A stretch of DNA of 41,454 bases. Origin: an uncultured Hyphomicrobiales bacterium. GTDB lineage: Bacteria; Pseudomonadota; Alphaproteobacteria; Rhizobiales; Xanthobacteraceae. Shown piece after piece: positions 31,443 to 39,924 of this stretch. The stretch lies in contig CAIRGJ010000010.1 of the NCBI GenBank assembly GCA_903878085.1, positions 1 to 41,454 on the forward strand, written 5' to 3'. The notes under the pieces were generated by a model, which searched no databases, was not told the DNA's origin, and saw only the letters and a list, made by a program, of their open reading frames with translations. The first letter of the stretch is position 1. Every line of letters begins with the position of its first letter. A program made the translations under genes and the position numbers.

Positions 31443-32279
31443 CTATAATCGGATTTCGCCGAAATTGATGCTGACGCCAAGCTTGGCTTCGACGGCCTTC
31501 TTGGCGTGCGCGGCGCAGGTGATTTCGACGACATAGTCGCCAGAATTCTCGTCCAGCCGATCGAATTTGAAGTCACCGTAATTGTCGGTCGCGGTTTCCG
31601 CGACGACGGCGCCATCCTTGAGCAGACGGACCACCGCGCCCTCGACGCAATCGACAACGCCATCGGTCGCCGCCGACACCGAGCCGCCGATGAAGCATTT
31701 CGAATAGCGCCACAAATTTTTGTAATAGACGCGTGGTTTGGTGCCGAGATCAGGCTTTAAGACCTCGAGTCCTTGCTCGCGCGCGATCTTCGCCATGTCC
31801 TCGTCTTCGACGCACACCGCGCGCATAGCGGCAGTGGGGCACGACTGCTGCCCGCGGGTCTGTTTCCAACCTTGGTCAATTAAATGGGCGTCAAAGGTCC
31901 AGGCCTGCGGAATTTTCAGTTCTTCGTTCCACCATATGCTGCCGTAGGGACAGGCTTCCACAATATCCTTCCGCCCCTTTGCCTTGACTGGATCAATCAG
32001 CACGATTCCGTCAGCACGTTTTGTCACCGCGCCGCCGCCTTTGGCGACGCAGGGCGCATTGTCGCAATGGTTACACATCGTCGGAACGTAGGCGATGTCG
32101 ACCATCGGCACCTGCCCGCGTTCCTTCTGCAGGATGTTGATCCACTTGTGGCCGTGCTTCGGCATCGGCGCCGAATAGCCCGGCCAGTCGTTGTCGACGT
32201 ACTCATCCATGGCCGCTAGCGTGCACAGATTGCAGTTCGTGCATTCGGCGACGTCGATGACCAAATTCCATTTATTCAT
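31443..32279 (-). CDS. Fe-S subunit of transhydroxylase-like molybdoenzyme, with C-terminal transthyretin-like domain
   Basis: This 278-residue protein matches the small subunit of pyrogallol-phloroglucinol transhydroxylase (TthS/BthS type). It has ferredoxin cysteines at 13, 16, 19 (CTNCNLC), 69, 72, 77 (CNHCDNAPC), 110 (CPYGSIWW) and 147 (SCPTAAM), enough for about three [4Fe-4S] clusters. Residues 198-278 form a beta-rich module (GGSVSAATDGVVDCVEGA, DNYGDFKFDRLD) like the transthyretin/CnaB domain that ends the Pelobacter small subunit. Ordinary DMSO-reductase-type FeS subunits lack this domain. There is no Tat signal, so it is cytoplasmic. The partner large subunit lies two genes upstream, separated by two cupins. 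Resorcinol hydroxylase RehS is a related alternative. Confidence 0.87.
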   Translation of the reverse strand: MNKWNLVIDVAECTNCNLCTLAAMDEYVDNDWPGYSAPMPKHGHKWINILQKERGQVPMVDIAYVPTMCNHCDNAPCVAKGGGAVTKRADGIVLIDPVKAKGRKDIVEACPYGSIWWNEELKIPQAWTFDAHLIDQGWKQTRGQQSCPTAAMRAVCVEDEDMAKIAREQGLEVLKPDLGTKPRVYYKNLWRYSKCFIGGSVSAATDGVVDCVEGAVVRLLKDGAVVAETATDNYGDFKFDRLDENSGDYVVEITCAAHAKKAVEAKLGVSINFGEIRL

Positions 32280-32329
32280 TGTCTATCTCGCATCGTTCCA
32301 GCAATCCGTCAGCCTGAGCCGCAAGCCTC

Positions 32330-32353
32330 GCGGCGCGGCCCGAGCCGCGCCGC
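32330..32353 (-). promoter_or_regulatory. Very stable GC-only hairpin before the Fe-S subunit gene
   Basis: GCGGCGCGGC and GCCGCGCCGC form a perfect 10-base stem around a four-base loop, 51 bases upstream of the Fe-S gene start. It lies in the 93-base gap after the second cupin. No T-run follows. It may mark an mRNA processing or stability site, or reduce read-through into the small-subunit gene. Confidence 0.55.
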
Positions 32354-32372
32354 CGCCATCGCCGCGCAATCG

Positions 32373-32717
32373 TCACTTCGGTATCGACGGCACCACGAGA
32401 TGGAACAGCTTGAGTGACGCCCCGTTCGCCGCCTGGATGGTCGCGGTCTCGGAGGGCCCGAGATAGATACCCGCACCCTTTTCGACGGCGTAATCCTTGT
32501 CGTTAAGCCGGATGCTGCCCTTGCCGTCCATGAGATAGATGAGCTGGTGCTTGGCTATGGCATCCGGCTTGAACGTCTCCGCCGATTTGAGCCAGCGCAG
32601 CGAGCCATGGACGTTCCGCGCCCCGCAAAGCGCCGCGTTCAGCACGTCGGTGGCCTCACCTTGGCCGGCCGAGGCCGATTTAGGAAGTTTGTTGGTATCA
32701 ATGAATGTAAGCGACAT
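32373..32717 (-). CDS. Small cupin-domain protein (degenerate metal site)
   Basis: This 114-residue single-domain cupin has a motif 1 reduced to KHQLIYLMDGKGSI (His57) and a motif 2 with GPSETATIQA. It lacks the HxH...E triad that normally binds metal, so it may be a non-metal, regulatory or binding cupin. The ATG at 32717 has AAGGA nine bases upstream. It lies 30 bases after a metal-competent cupin and 93 bases before the Fe-S subunit gene. A stand-alone role in substrate handling for the molybdoenzyme is plausible but unproved. No close named family is recognised. Confidence 0.78.
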   Translation of the reverse strand: MSLTFIDTNKLPKSASAGQGEATDVLNAALCGARNVHGSLRWLKSAETFKPDAIAKHQLIYLMDGKGSIRLNDKDYAVEKGAGIYLGPSETATIQAANGASLKLFHLVVPSIPK

Positions 32718-32747
32718 GATCGTTTTTCCTTTGCTATCGGGATGATG

Positions 32748-33161
32748 TCAGGTCTGGATCCAGGCGCGGCCGTCCTTGCGCTCCCAGCGCAGGTCGTCAT
32801 CGGTGCCTTCGAGGATCGTCGTCTTGAAGCGATTAGGCGCTTGCCACTCGAAATAGAACAGCGGCTCAGTGGCGCGCAGACGGTGCTTCTCTTCGGCCGG
32901 GATGAAGATCATGTCGCCGGGCCCGACCGGCCGTATGCCCTCGTCCGATTCCACCGTCGCCTTGCCGTCGATGATGAAATAGAAGTGCTCGCAATTCTTG
33001 TGCAGATGCAGCGGCGATGCGGCACCCTGCTTGTAGTGCATGACGCCGGCCAGCATATCGTCGATATTGGCGAGTTCCTGATTGACGAAGAAAATGCGCT
33101 CGCGCGCACCTTTGGCGTCAATCAGCGATGGCAGATCGCCCTCCTTGAAGATGTAAGCCAT
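32748..33161 (-). CDS. Small cupin-domain protein (intact metal site)
   Basis: This 137-residue cupin has a full metal-binding motif: His52, His54 and Glu58 (PLHLHKNCEHFYFIIDG) and His93 in motif 2 (IPAEEKHRL). The ATG at 33161 is preceded by a near-perfect AAGGAGG at seven bases, so it is chosen over an upstream in-frame codon (33203) that would add 14 residues with no clear site. It sits between the large and small subunit genes of the transhydroxylase-like enzyme. It may act as an isomerase, hydrolase or dioxygenase on the same substrate, but cupin functions are too varied to choose. Confidence 0.85.
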   Translation of the reverse strand: MAYIFKEGDLPSLIDAKGARERIFFVNQELANIDDMLAGVMHYKQGAASPLHLHKNCEHFYFIIDGKATVESDEGIRPVGPGDMIFIPAEEKHRLRATEPLFYFEWQAPNRFKTTILEGTDDDLRWERKDGRAWIQT

Positions 33162-33243
33162 TAGGTATCCTCCTTCTGTTGCGGCCGCAGCGCCGTCGAT
33201 CACGGCCGCCGACCGATAGGGTTCACGTCAATCCTCACTTCGC

Positions 33244-36200
33244 CTAAAGCGGCGCTGCCGCAGGTGAGCGCTTCACTTGTGCGTCCTTTTCCGTTTGGGC
33301 GAACGCCTCCGAGATGTAGTCGGTATTGCCGTCCCATGGCTCGATCTCGACTAGCCCCTGCGCACCAGCAAGCGCATGTGTGGACTTGGTCTGCGAGCGG
33401 TGCGGCATCAACAGATTAATGACACCGCCGCGATCGACAGACCGGCCGGGCTCACCCATCGGCTCGTACAGCGCTGAGGACTCGTAACTGCTGGCGACGC
33501 CGGGCGACAGCCGCTCGGTCAGTACCGCCGCGCAGATCACTGCGCCACGGTCGTTGTAGACTTTGACCAGATCGTGCTGCTTGATGCCGCGTGCCGCGGC
33601 ATCCTGTGAATTCATACGCACGACCCAGTAGTACCAATCCTTCACTTTCACCCGGTGGTCCGGGATGTTGAGCAGGAAGCTGTCCTTGCCGTCGCCCTGA
33701 GTGTGGAAGCTGTACTTGCTGTGCGGGGTGAGCAGTTGCAGCGGATATTTCCGGAACAGCTCGCCCGACTGCGGACCCTCCCACGACGGCACGTATTCGA
33801 CCACCGGCGGCCGTTCAGGATCGTTCAAACGCTTGAGACTATTGCACTCGAACTCGAGCTTGCCCGATTGGGTCTGCAGGCCTTTGAGGAACTCCACCGA
33901 ATAGTCGGACGGTAGCGGACTTGGCTCGGGAACGTCCTTCTTGCGACCTTCCCAGAACCAGCGGAAAGACACCGGCGCGCGCAGATGCTCCTTCTCCGAC
34001 GGCACCACGAAGTAGCCGCGGCGAATGAACTTCTTCCACGACATCACCTTGGGCATGTCGGACGCATCGAATAGGCGCTTGACCCAATCGAGCTCGTTCA
34101 CGCCTTCGGAGAAGTAGTTGGCGAGCCCCAGCCGTTTGGAGATCTCATTGAAAATCCAATAGTCGGATTTTGATTCCCCGAGCGGCTCGATAGCCGGCGC
34201 CTGGAAGATGATGACGCGATGGTTGAGCTGCTGCTGGCCGTGATGGCCGTAACCGCCGAGCCCGGCCCATTCGCTGATGTCCACCCGCTCAAAATTGGTG
34301 CAGGCAGGCAGGATGATGTCGGCAAATTTGGTGTCACCCTCGAACCAGATCGCCTGGCTGACGATGAACTCGAGATTCGGCGACTGGAACATCTTCACGT
34401 GGCGGTTCGTGTTGTTCATGGTCGGGATTAGCGAACCGCCGTACTTGAACATCATCCGCACCGGCGCGTGACCGGCCGCCGGGTAACTGAACTTGGCGAA
34501 CTGCGTCTCGATCGATTTGCCGTTCCAGGGGTAGCCGCCGTCGGCTTTTCCTTCAAGAATCGCCTCGGGCAAGGAGAGGCGCGGAATCTTTTGCTGTGGT
34601 GTGTTAATCGTCGGCAGTTGTGGCATGCGCTGATAGAGCTCAACGGCCATCGCGGTCTTCTCGATATCGCCGGACATGCCCCCATCGGCGTAGCCCGGGA
34701 AATAGAAGTTGAGATCGACCGGGGCACCCCATTGTAGATTGCCCATGTTGATGCCGGGCTTGCCCAGTCCCTGCATTGCGATCAGGCACACCATGGTGCG
34801 CGCCCATTGGATGCCGGTCTGATTGCGGCAGGCGCCGCCGTGGCCATTGCCCCAGCCACCGCAGCCGAGATAGGTACGTTTGGCAGCCCATTCGCGCGCC
34901 AGCGCGCGCACGTCCTTGGCTGGCACGCCGGTTTCCTGCTCCTGCCATTCGGGCGTTTTGGGCACGCCGTCGCCCTCGCCCATGACATAGGCCTTCCAGG
35001 CGTCGAAGCCGACCGTGTGCGTGGCCACGTATGCCTTGTCGTAGAGCCCTTCCTTGATCCAAACGTAAGCGATCGCCAGGGCGAGCGCCGGCGAGGTCGT
35101 CGGCTTCGGGCAGAGCCATTTGCCCGGCAAGAATTGGGCAGACGAGTTGTAATGGGGATCGATGTGCACAACCTTGATGCCGAGCTTCTTCAGCCACTGG
35201 CGGCGCACGGTGCCTTCCTGCGCGCCATAAGAGCCGCTGGTGGTTTCGGGATCGGCCGCCCAGAACACAACCATCTCGCAGTTTTGCAGCAGATCCTCGA
35301 CCGTGCCGTATGTTTCACACTGGCCGACGCGCATCGTGTAGCCCCAGTGGTGCGCGGCGCCCCAGTACCAGCCTTCCCAGCTGTCCGGATTATGGTGGAC
35401 GGGCGTGTGACCGACGGCGTTACTGAAGCGATATAATGCACTGAGGTAATAACCAATATGGCCCCAGGTATGATGAGAACCGTGTGAGACGGTCATGGCG
35501 CCCGGCCCGTGATCGTGCCGTACGCGTTTAATCTCGCTCGCGACTATGTCGAGCGCTTCATCCCAACTGATCGGCACATAGCCCGACTTGCCACGGTTCG
35601 CTTCGTTGCGCTCGCCCTTTGGATCAAAGTCGACGCGCTTCATCGGGTGGAGCAAGCGGTCTGGCGAATAAATCATCGACCGGCTGTTCTGTCCGTGCGG
35701 AGCGAGCGTCGTCCTGCGCGGCGGCGTGAAGTCAAGGCCGCGCGCTTTTATCGTCCACGGCTGCGGATCAGTTTCGTCAAAGTCGATCGGCGTCGTGCGG
35801 ATGATCTTGCCGTCTTTGACATAAACGAAAAGCGGGCCGCCGTTCGCCATGTTGCAATAGCGCATGGTGCCGTCGGCCATGCGGATGCCGAATTTCCAGC
35901 CGGCGGTCTGCATCATCATGAGGGTCTGCGCGAACCAGTTGGTGAGGTCCTCAGGGCCGTCGACCCCAAGCGTAAAATCCTTCTGGGCATTGATCTGGTT
36001 GAGCCAGTTGATCGGCGGTGTCAGCAGCGAGGCGCCGATCGTGGCGTTCTTGAACGACAACGTAATGTCCGGCTTCGCATGCACGCCCCGGCCAGAACTG
36101 ACCTTGCCATCGCGAATTGAAATCCAGCGGCCGATCCCCTCGTCGCGAGCCGTGATCTGCGCAACAAGACTGCGCTGCTTGAGTCGGGCGGCAAAGGCCG

Positions 36201-36276
36201 GGTGCCGGCGCGCGACGAACTTAAGCACTAGGGGCAAGCCAAAAAGGATGATTGAGAACTTCAACCGCGAAAACAT
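33244..36276 (-). CDS. Transhydroxylase-like molybdopterin oxidoreductase with N-terminal SCP2-like domain
   Basis: This 1010-residue protein is a DMSO-reductase-family enzyme of the pyrogallol-phloroglucinol transhydroxylase (TthL) and resorcinol hydroxylase type. From about residue 146 ([15 protein letters not shown]) it follows that family, and like TthL it lacks the N-terminal [4Fe-4S] cysteines. The SHH motif (His268), the Asp298-Ser299 pair (HNPDSWEGW; the Ser ligates Mo in the Pelobacter enzyme) and FPGYADGG are kept. Residues 1-130 are additional: a hydrophobic start ([16 protein letters not shown]) and an SCP2-like module ([22 protein letters not shown]). SCP2 domains bind lipids. 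The ATG at 36276 has GGGAGG at eight bases; an upstream TTG is rejected. The Fe-S subunit is two genes on. Substrate unknown. Confidence 0.87.
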   Translation of the reverse strand: MFSRLKFSIILFGLPLVLKFVARRHPAFAARLKQRSLVAQITARDEGIGRWISIRDGKVSSGRGVHAKPDITLSFKNATIGASLLTPPINWLNQINAQKDFTLGVDGPEDLTNWFAQTLMMMQTAGWKFGIRMADGTMRYCNMANGGPLFVYVKDGKIIRTTPIDFDETDPQPWTIKARGLDFTPPRRTTLAPHGQNSRSMIYSPDRLLHPMKRVDFDPKGERNEANRGKSGYVPISWDEALDIVASEIKRVRHDHGPGAMTVSHGSHHTWGHIGYYLSALYRFSNAVGHTPVHHNPDSWEGWYWGAAHHWGYTMRVGQCETYGTVEDLLQNCEMVVFWAADPETTSGSYGAQEGTVRRQWLKKLGIKVVHIDPHYNSSAQFLPGKWLCPKPTTSPALALAIAYVWIKEGLYDKAYVATHTVGFDAWKAYVMGEGDGVPKTPEWQEQETGVPAKDVRALAREWAAKRTYLGCGGWGNGHGGACRNQTGIQWARTMVCLIAMQGLGKPGINMGNLQWGAPVDLNFYFPGYADGGMSGDIEKTAMAVELYQRMPQLPTINTPQQKIPRLSLPEAILEGKADGGYPWNGKSIETQFAKFSYPAAGHAPVRMMFKYGGSLIPTMNNTNRHVKMFQSPNLEFIVSQAIWFEGDTKFADIILPACTNFERVDISEWAGLGGYGHHGQQQLNHRVIIFQAPAIEPLGESKSDYWIFNEISKRLGLANYFSEGVNELDWVKRLFDASDMPKVMSWKKFIRRGYFVVPSEKEHLRAPVSFRWFWEGRKKDVPEPSPLPSDYSVEFLKGLQTQSGKLEFECNSLKRLNDPERPPVVEYVPSWEGPQSGELFRKYPLQLLTPHSKYSFHTQGDGKDSFLLNIPDHRVKVKDWYYWVVRMNSQDAAARGIKQHDLVKVYNDRGAVICAAVLTERLSPGVASSYESSALYEPMGEPGRSVDRGGVINLLMPHRSQTKSTHALAGAQGLVEIEPWDGNTDYISEAFAQTEKDAQVKRSPAAAPL

Positions 36277-36331
36277 CGTGACGGCCTCCCGCCGCAATCG
36301 ATATACCGCTCAAGCGGGCGCGCCCCGCTAT

Positions 36332-36421
36332 TCGCAGCATCATTGCGAGTTAACAATTATGGAGCGGGAATGATCAGAAACTAATGCAGATTAGTGGAAG
36401 ATTGATCGATTTTAGCGATCA
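36332..36421. promoter_or_regulatory. Three dyads between the LysR gene and the transhydroxylase-like operon
   Basis: The 160-base spacer holds TCGCA-N7-TGCGA (36332-36348), a perfect ACTAAT-GCAG-ATTAGT (36380-36395), and TGATCG-N7-CGATCA (36403-36421). The first lies 56-72 bases before the large-subunit start. They are candidate operators for the adjacent LysR protein. The third could also end the LysR transcript, though no T-run follows. Confidence 0.55.
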
Positions 36422-36436
36422 CGCTGCAACGGCGCG

Positions 36437-37372
36437 CTATCGCCGCGATCGCCCGGCGCTGCCCTTGGGAGAACCTATCCCGGCCGCCATGCGCTGAATT
36501 TCGGCGAGAAAGGCGAGGCAGACTGCAGACAATTCGTGCTTGGCGCGCGAGATGACGGCGACCTGCCACGGCTGCATCGGCGAATCGAGTTGTAAAAGCG
36601 CAATCGAGGGCGGCGTGCGGCCGCCGAAAAAGATCTGAGAGGGCACAAGCGTGACGTAGTCTCCATTCGCAACGAGTGCGAGTGCGCAGGCGAACGAGGT
36701 GCATTCAATGGTACTTTTCGGCAGAGCGAGGTTGTTGGAGGCAAAGGTCTGCTCGAAAACGTCGAGACCAGTATGACTGCGACGGTAGATGATCCAATCG
36801 AGTTCGAGCAAGTCCGCGAGCTTAAGCCTACGCGCGTTGATCAAGGGGTGATCGGCGCGAACCGCCGGCACCAAATGATCCTTGACCAAGCTCAAATAGC
36901 TCAGCGTGTCGTCGTGCGGCCGGGCGGGCACAAGACTGATCGAGAAATCGACATCGCCCGTGCGGATCGCCGGCAGAATATCGGGGTAGACATCTTCCGA
37001 AATGCGAAAGCTGACCCGTGGACGCGCCCGCTGGAAAGCGACGACCGCGCGGGGTAATAGCCCCATGGCAACCGTCGGTGAGACGCTCACGCGAATTTCG
37101 CCAACCTGAGCGCCATGGACCGTTTGCACGTCGTTGCGTGCGTGGCGCAGCTCCGCTTCAATGACCTTGGCGTGGGTCAGCAGCGCCTTACCCGCCGCGG
37201 TCGGCGTGACCCCCTGAACGCCACGATGCAACATTTCGGCGCCGAGTTCGTCCTCTAATTGCTGCAAACTCTTGCTGACCGAGGATTGCGATAGATTTAG
37301 GTTTCTGGCCGCCTGACGGAAAGTGCCAGCCTCCACGACCGCGATAAAATTCCGAAGTTGAATGAGCTTCAT
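36437..37372 (-). CDS. LysR-family transcriptional regulator
   Basis: This 311-residue protein has an N-terminal winged helix-turn-helix (residues 1-60; FRQAARNLNLSQSSVSKSLQQLEDELG) and a substrate-binding domain (about 90-295; GEIRVSVSPTVAMGLLP, VDFSISLVPARPHDD). The pattern is close to the aromatic-catabolism branch (GbpR/AbgR-like) of the family. It reads in the same direction as, and directly precedes, the transhydroxylase-like operon, which is the obvious target. The spacer after it holds several dyads. Upstream, a perfect FNR box and a TATAGT -10 suggest it is itself induced at low oxygen. The co-inducer may be the enzyme's substrate. Confidence 0.93.
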   Translation of the reverse strand: MKLIQLRNFIAVVEAGTFRQAARNLNLSQSSVSKSLQQLEDELGAEMLHRGVQGVTPTAAGKALLTHAKVIEAELRHARNDVQTVHGAQVGEIRVSVSPTVAMGLLPRAVVAFQRARPRVSFRISEDVYPDILPAIRTGDVDFSISLVPARPHDDTLSYLSLVKDHLVPAVRADHPLINARRLKLADLLELDWIIYRRSHTGLDVFEQTFASNNLALPKSTIECTSFACALALVANGDYVTLVPSQIFFGGRTPPSIALLQLDSPMQPWQVAVISRAKHELSAVCLAFLAEIQRMAAGIGSPKGSAGRSRR

Positions 37373-37429
37373 AGGTTTCTGCGATAGTGGTCTTACAAGA
37401 ACGTCTTCATGGCCTACGCGACTTTTGCC

Positions 37430-37469
37430 ACTATAACGATTATCGCAAGGCAGACTTGATATATATCAA
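37430..37469 (-). promoter_or_regulatory. FNR/FixK box and -10 element upstream of the LysR gene
   Basis: TTGATATATATCAA (37456-37469) is an exact TTGAT-N4-ATCAA FNR-type site. On the minus strand a TATAGT -10 (37435-37430) follows so that the box would be centred near -40 of a start at about 37423. That is about the class II activator position (-41.5). The predicted leader to the LysR ATG is about 50 bases. Confidence 0.72.
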
Positions 37470-37764
37470 GCGCGGCATCGGATCCGATCCACCGCTGCGC
37501 CTCGTCGCCACGATGAGGCCGGAACGCGCACCGCACAACGGCGTGCGCTCGTATTTCCCTTCGAATATTTTTATTCGTTTCATTCGATCAATCTCACCAC
37601 CCTTGCCCTTTGCGAGCAGCGGTAGCGATCGGCAAATGCTTTGGTGGCCTGCGGATTAAGCGCGACAAGGCGGCATTCAACGGTCCGAGCGTGACCGTGA
37701 GCTGTATTCGAACACAAGCTTCAGCATGACGTTGGCAATGCCATCGAATTGCACCGACACACAC
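37470..37764. other. Gap between LysR promoter and end of second molybdoenzyme gene
   Basis: No gene is supported here. A plus-strand frame at 37387-37659 and minus-strand frames near 37677-37764 have no recognisable family features. A stretch at about 37560-37600 is AT-rich. No terminator was found for the upstream molybdoenzyme gene, so read-through into the LysR gene is possible. Confidence 0.4.
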
Positions 37765-39924
37765 TTACTCCGCTTCCACCCGGGCAACCCGACACAACAG
37801 CGCGCGCAACTGATAGGTCCCCATGGCCGGATCGTAGGGCGGCTGATTGTCGGTGAGCAGATTGACGTTGGATTTCCATACGCCGTACTCCGGCGCGGGT
37901 TCCTCGGGAAACCACCAGCCGTGCTGAGCGGCAATCACGCGCGGATCAATGCCCTCGGTGAGCTTGGCGCGCTGTTTGATTCGACCGCGCCGGGTTTCAA
38001 TCCACATCCAGTCACCGTTCTTGATGCCGTGGTGACGGGCGGTGTCGGGATGGATTTCAACCACCGGATACCGGTATGCCTTGCGCAAATTTTCGATTTG
38101 CCGATGTTCGGAATTGAAAAAGTTCGGGATGCGTGCACCCGTGGTCAGCACGAGTGGAAAATCGCGGGCGACATCGGGACGGGCGATCGGACTTTCCGGC
38201 GGTTCTTCGTAATAGGGCAGCGGTGCGTAGCCCATCTCCTCGAAACGCGTCGAGTAGAGTTCGATTTTGCCGGTAGGCGTCTTGAACCCGTGGTCCTCAT
38301 ACTTGCGATAGCGGAATGGAACTTTTATCCATCCTTTCTGCTTTAATTCGTCGAAGCTGACATCGAGACCGCCGGCCTTAAGCTGCGCATTGAGCACATC
38401 CTCCACCGCCTCGGTGCCGACCGGTAGCTTCATGCGGCGCGCGAGTTCGACGAACATCTCTTCGTCCGACTTGCACTCGCCGATGCGCACCGCTTGCTGA
38501 TTTGCTAGTACGACGTTAGCGGCGACAGTGGGCAGCCCGGCCAACTGATTGATCTCGGGCCAGGATGCTGCCGGCAGGACAATGTCTGCGAGCTCCGCCG
38601 TCGGCGTCATAAACAAGTCGGCGCAGACCATGAAGTCGAGCTTCATCAGCGACTCATAGACCAGCGCAGAATTGGCCATCGTCGTCAGCGTGTTGTTTCC
38701 GAAGACAAGAAACGCCTTTACCGGATACGGCTTTCCCTCGCGCATTGCCTGCAGCAGGGTTGGAATGTGAGCAGCCGGCAAATCGGCGCCTTCGCCGGCG
38801 AGCAGTTTGAAACGGTCCGCACCAAGCCGCTTGGCATTCGCTTCGGGGGTGAGGTTCTCGATCAGACTCGGGAAACGGCCGAGGCCATGCATCCCGAACA
38901 CCCAGCCGCCCGGAACATCGATATTGCCGGTGAGTGCCGGTAACATTGAGATGGCGCGCACGGTCTGGATGCATTTTGGTGTGTGTTCGATGGCGCAGCC
39001 CCAATCCAGCATGGCCGGTTTGGTGCGGGCGAACAGGCGTGCGGCAGCGCGAATCTTGTCAGCGGCTACCCAGGTAATCGGCTCGGCCCATTCCGGCGTG
39101 AATTTCTGCACATGTGCGGAGAGTTCGGCGAAGCCGTGCGTCCATTGCGTGACGAATGGCTCGTCATAGAGCTTCTCGCCGATAATGACGTTAAGAAAAC
39201 TCAACGCTAGGGCATCATCCGTTCCAGGACGGAGCTGAAGCCACACGTCTGCGCGGCGCGCGAGTTCGGTCGCGCGTGGATCGACAACAATGATTTTAGG
39301 GTTCGTATCGAGCGCCTCGCGCACGTTGAAGCGGGTTTCGCCGTCGGGGCCGGAATTGAGCGGATTGTGGCCCCAGAACAGCATACATGCGGGCGGCGTT
39401 CCGCCGATGAAATCCGAGACGGGAAAGTCGCCAAAAGTGAGATTGCAGGTGTTGACTCGCGGATGAAAGCATTGAGCAAAGCCCGGCTCGCACCAATTCG
39501 GCGTTCCGAGCGCATGACCGAAACGTGAGACCCAGCGGATGTGGTGGCGTCCGGTGCCGGTACCGAGCGCGATCGCCTCGGGGCCGAATTCCTCGCGGAT
39601 CGCGAGAACGCGTTTAGAAATCTCGTCGAGCGCTTCGTCCCAGGTGATGCGCTCCCATTTTCCGGATCCGCGCGGGCCGATGCGCCGCCGCGGATATTGC
39701 AGGCGATCTGGATGATTGACGATGTGGGCTGTGACCGTCCCAATCGGGCACAGCCGGCCATGGCTGAGCGGTGACTCAGCATCACCTTCGACTTTGATGA
39801 GAACGCCGTCGCGCACATGCAGCAGTGTGCCACATCCACCATGGCAAGAGCGGCAAACACTCTTGAGGATGACTGTGGACTGGCCGGCGCCGCCACCTTT
39901 CGCTAAATTTTCCTGGAGCGTCAT
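37765..39924 (-). CDS. DMSO-reductase-family molybdo/tungsto-enzyme, acetylene-hydratase-like pattern
   Basis: This 719-residue protein has an N-terminal [4Fe-4S] site (Cys24, 27, 31 and 59: SVCRSCHGGC, GRLCPIG), a catalytic region (TPNWCEPGFAQCFHPR, with Cys152 the likeliest Mo/W ligand), and the C-terminal dinucleotide-binding domain (GKIELYSTRFEEMGY, PLPYYEEPPES, RRGRIKQRAKL). Length and motifs such as PYPVKAFLVFGNN and FMTPTAELADIVLPA recall acetylene hydratase and its relatives. Two residues argue for a different reaction: His28 replaces the catalytic Asp after the second cysteine in the hydratase, and Ile61 replaces the Lys usually following the fourth cysteine. No Tat signal or redox partner gene is adjacent. 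Substrate unknown. Confidence 0.83.
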   Translation of the reverse strand: MTLQENLAKGGGAGQSTVILKSVCRSCHGGCGTLLHVRDGVLIKVEGDAESPLSHGRLCPIGTVTAHIVNHPDRLQYPRRRIGPRGSGKWERITWDEALDEISKRVLAIREEFGPEAIALGTGTGRHHIRWVSRFGHALGTPNWCEPGFAQCFHPRVNTCNLTFGDFPVSDFIGGTPPACMLFWGHNPLNSGPDGETRFNVREALDTNPKIIVVDPRATELARRADVWLQLRPGTDDALALSFLNVIIGEKLYDEPFVTQWTHGFAELSAHVQKFTPEWAEPITWVAADKIRAAARLFARTKPAMLDWGCAIEHTPKCIQTVRAISMLPALTGNIDVPGGWVFGMHGLGRFPSLIENLTPEANAKRLGADRFKLLAGEGADLPAAHIPTLLQAMREGKPYPVKAFLVFGNNTLTTMANSALVYESLMKLDFMVCADLFMTPTAELADIVLPAASWPEINQLAGLPTVAANVVLANQQAVRIGECKSDEEMFVELARRMKLPVGTEAVEDVLNAQLKAGGLDVSFDELKQKGWIKVPFRYRKYEDHGFKTPTGKIELYSTRFEEMGYAPLPYYEEPPESPIARPDVARDFPLVLTTGARIPNFFNSEHRQIENLRKAYRYPVVEIHPDTARHHGIKNGDWMWIETRRGRIKQRAKLTEGIDPRVIAAQHGWWFPEEPAPEYGVWKSNVNLLTDNQPPYDPAMGTYQLRALLCRVARVEAE

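Noticed and set aside
37387-37659. 90-codon plus-strand frame in the LysR upstream gap
   Set aside because: Crosses the FNR box and LysR promoter; composition is non-coding and nothing was recognised.
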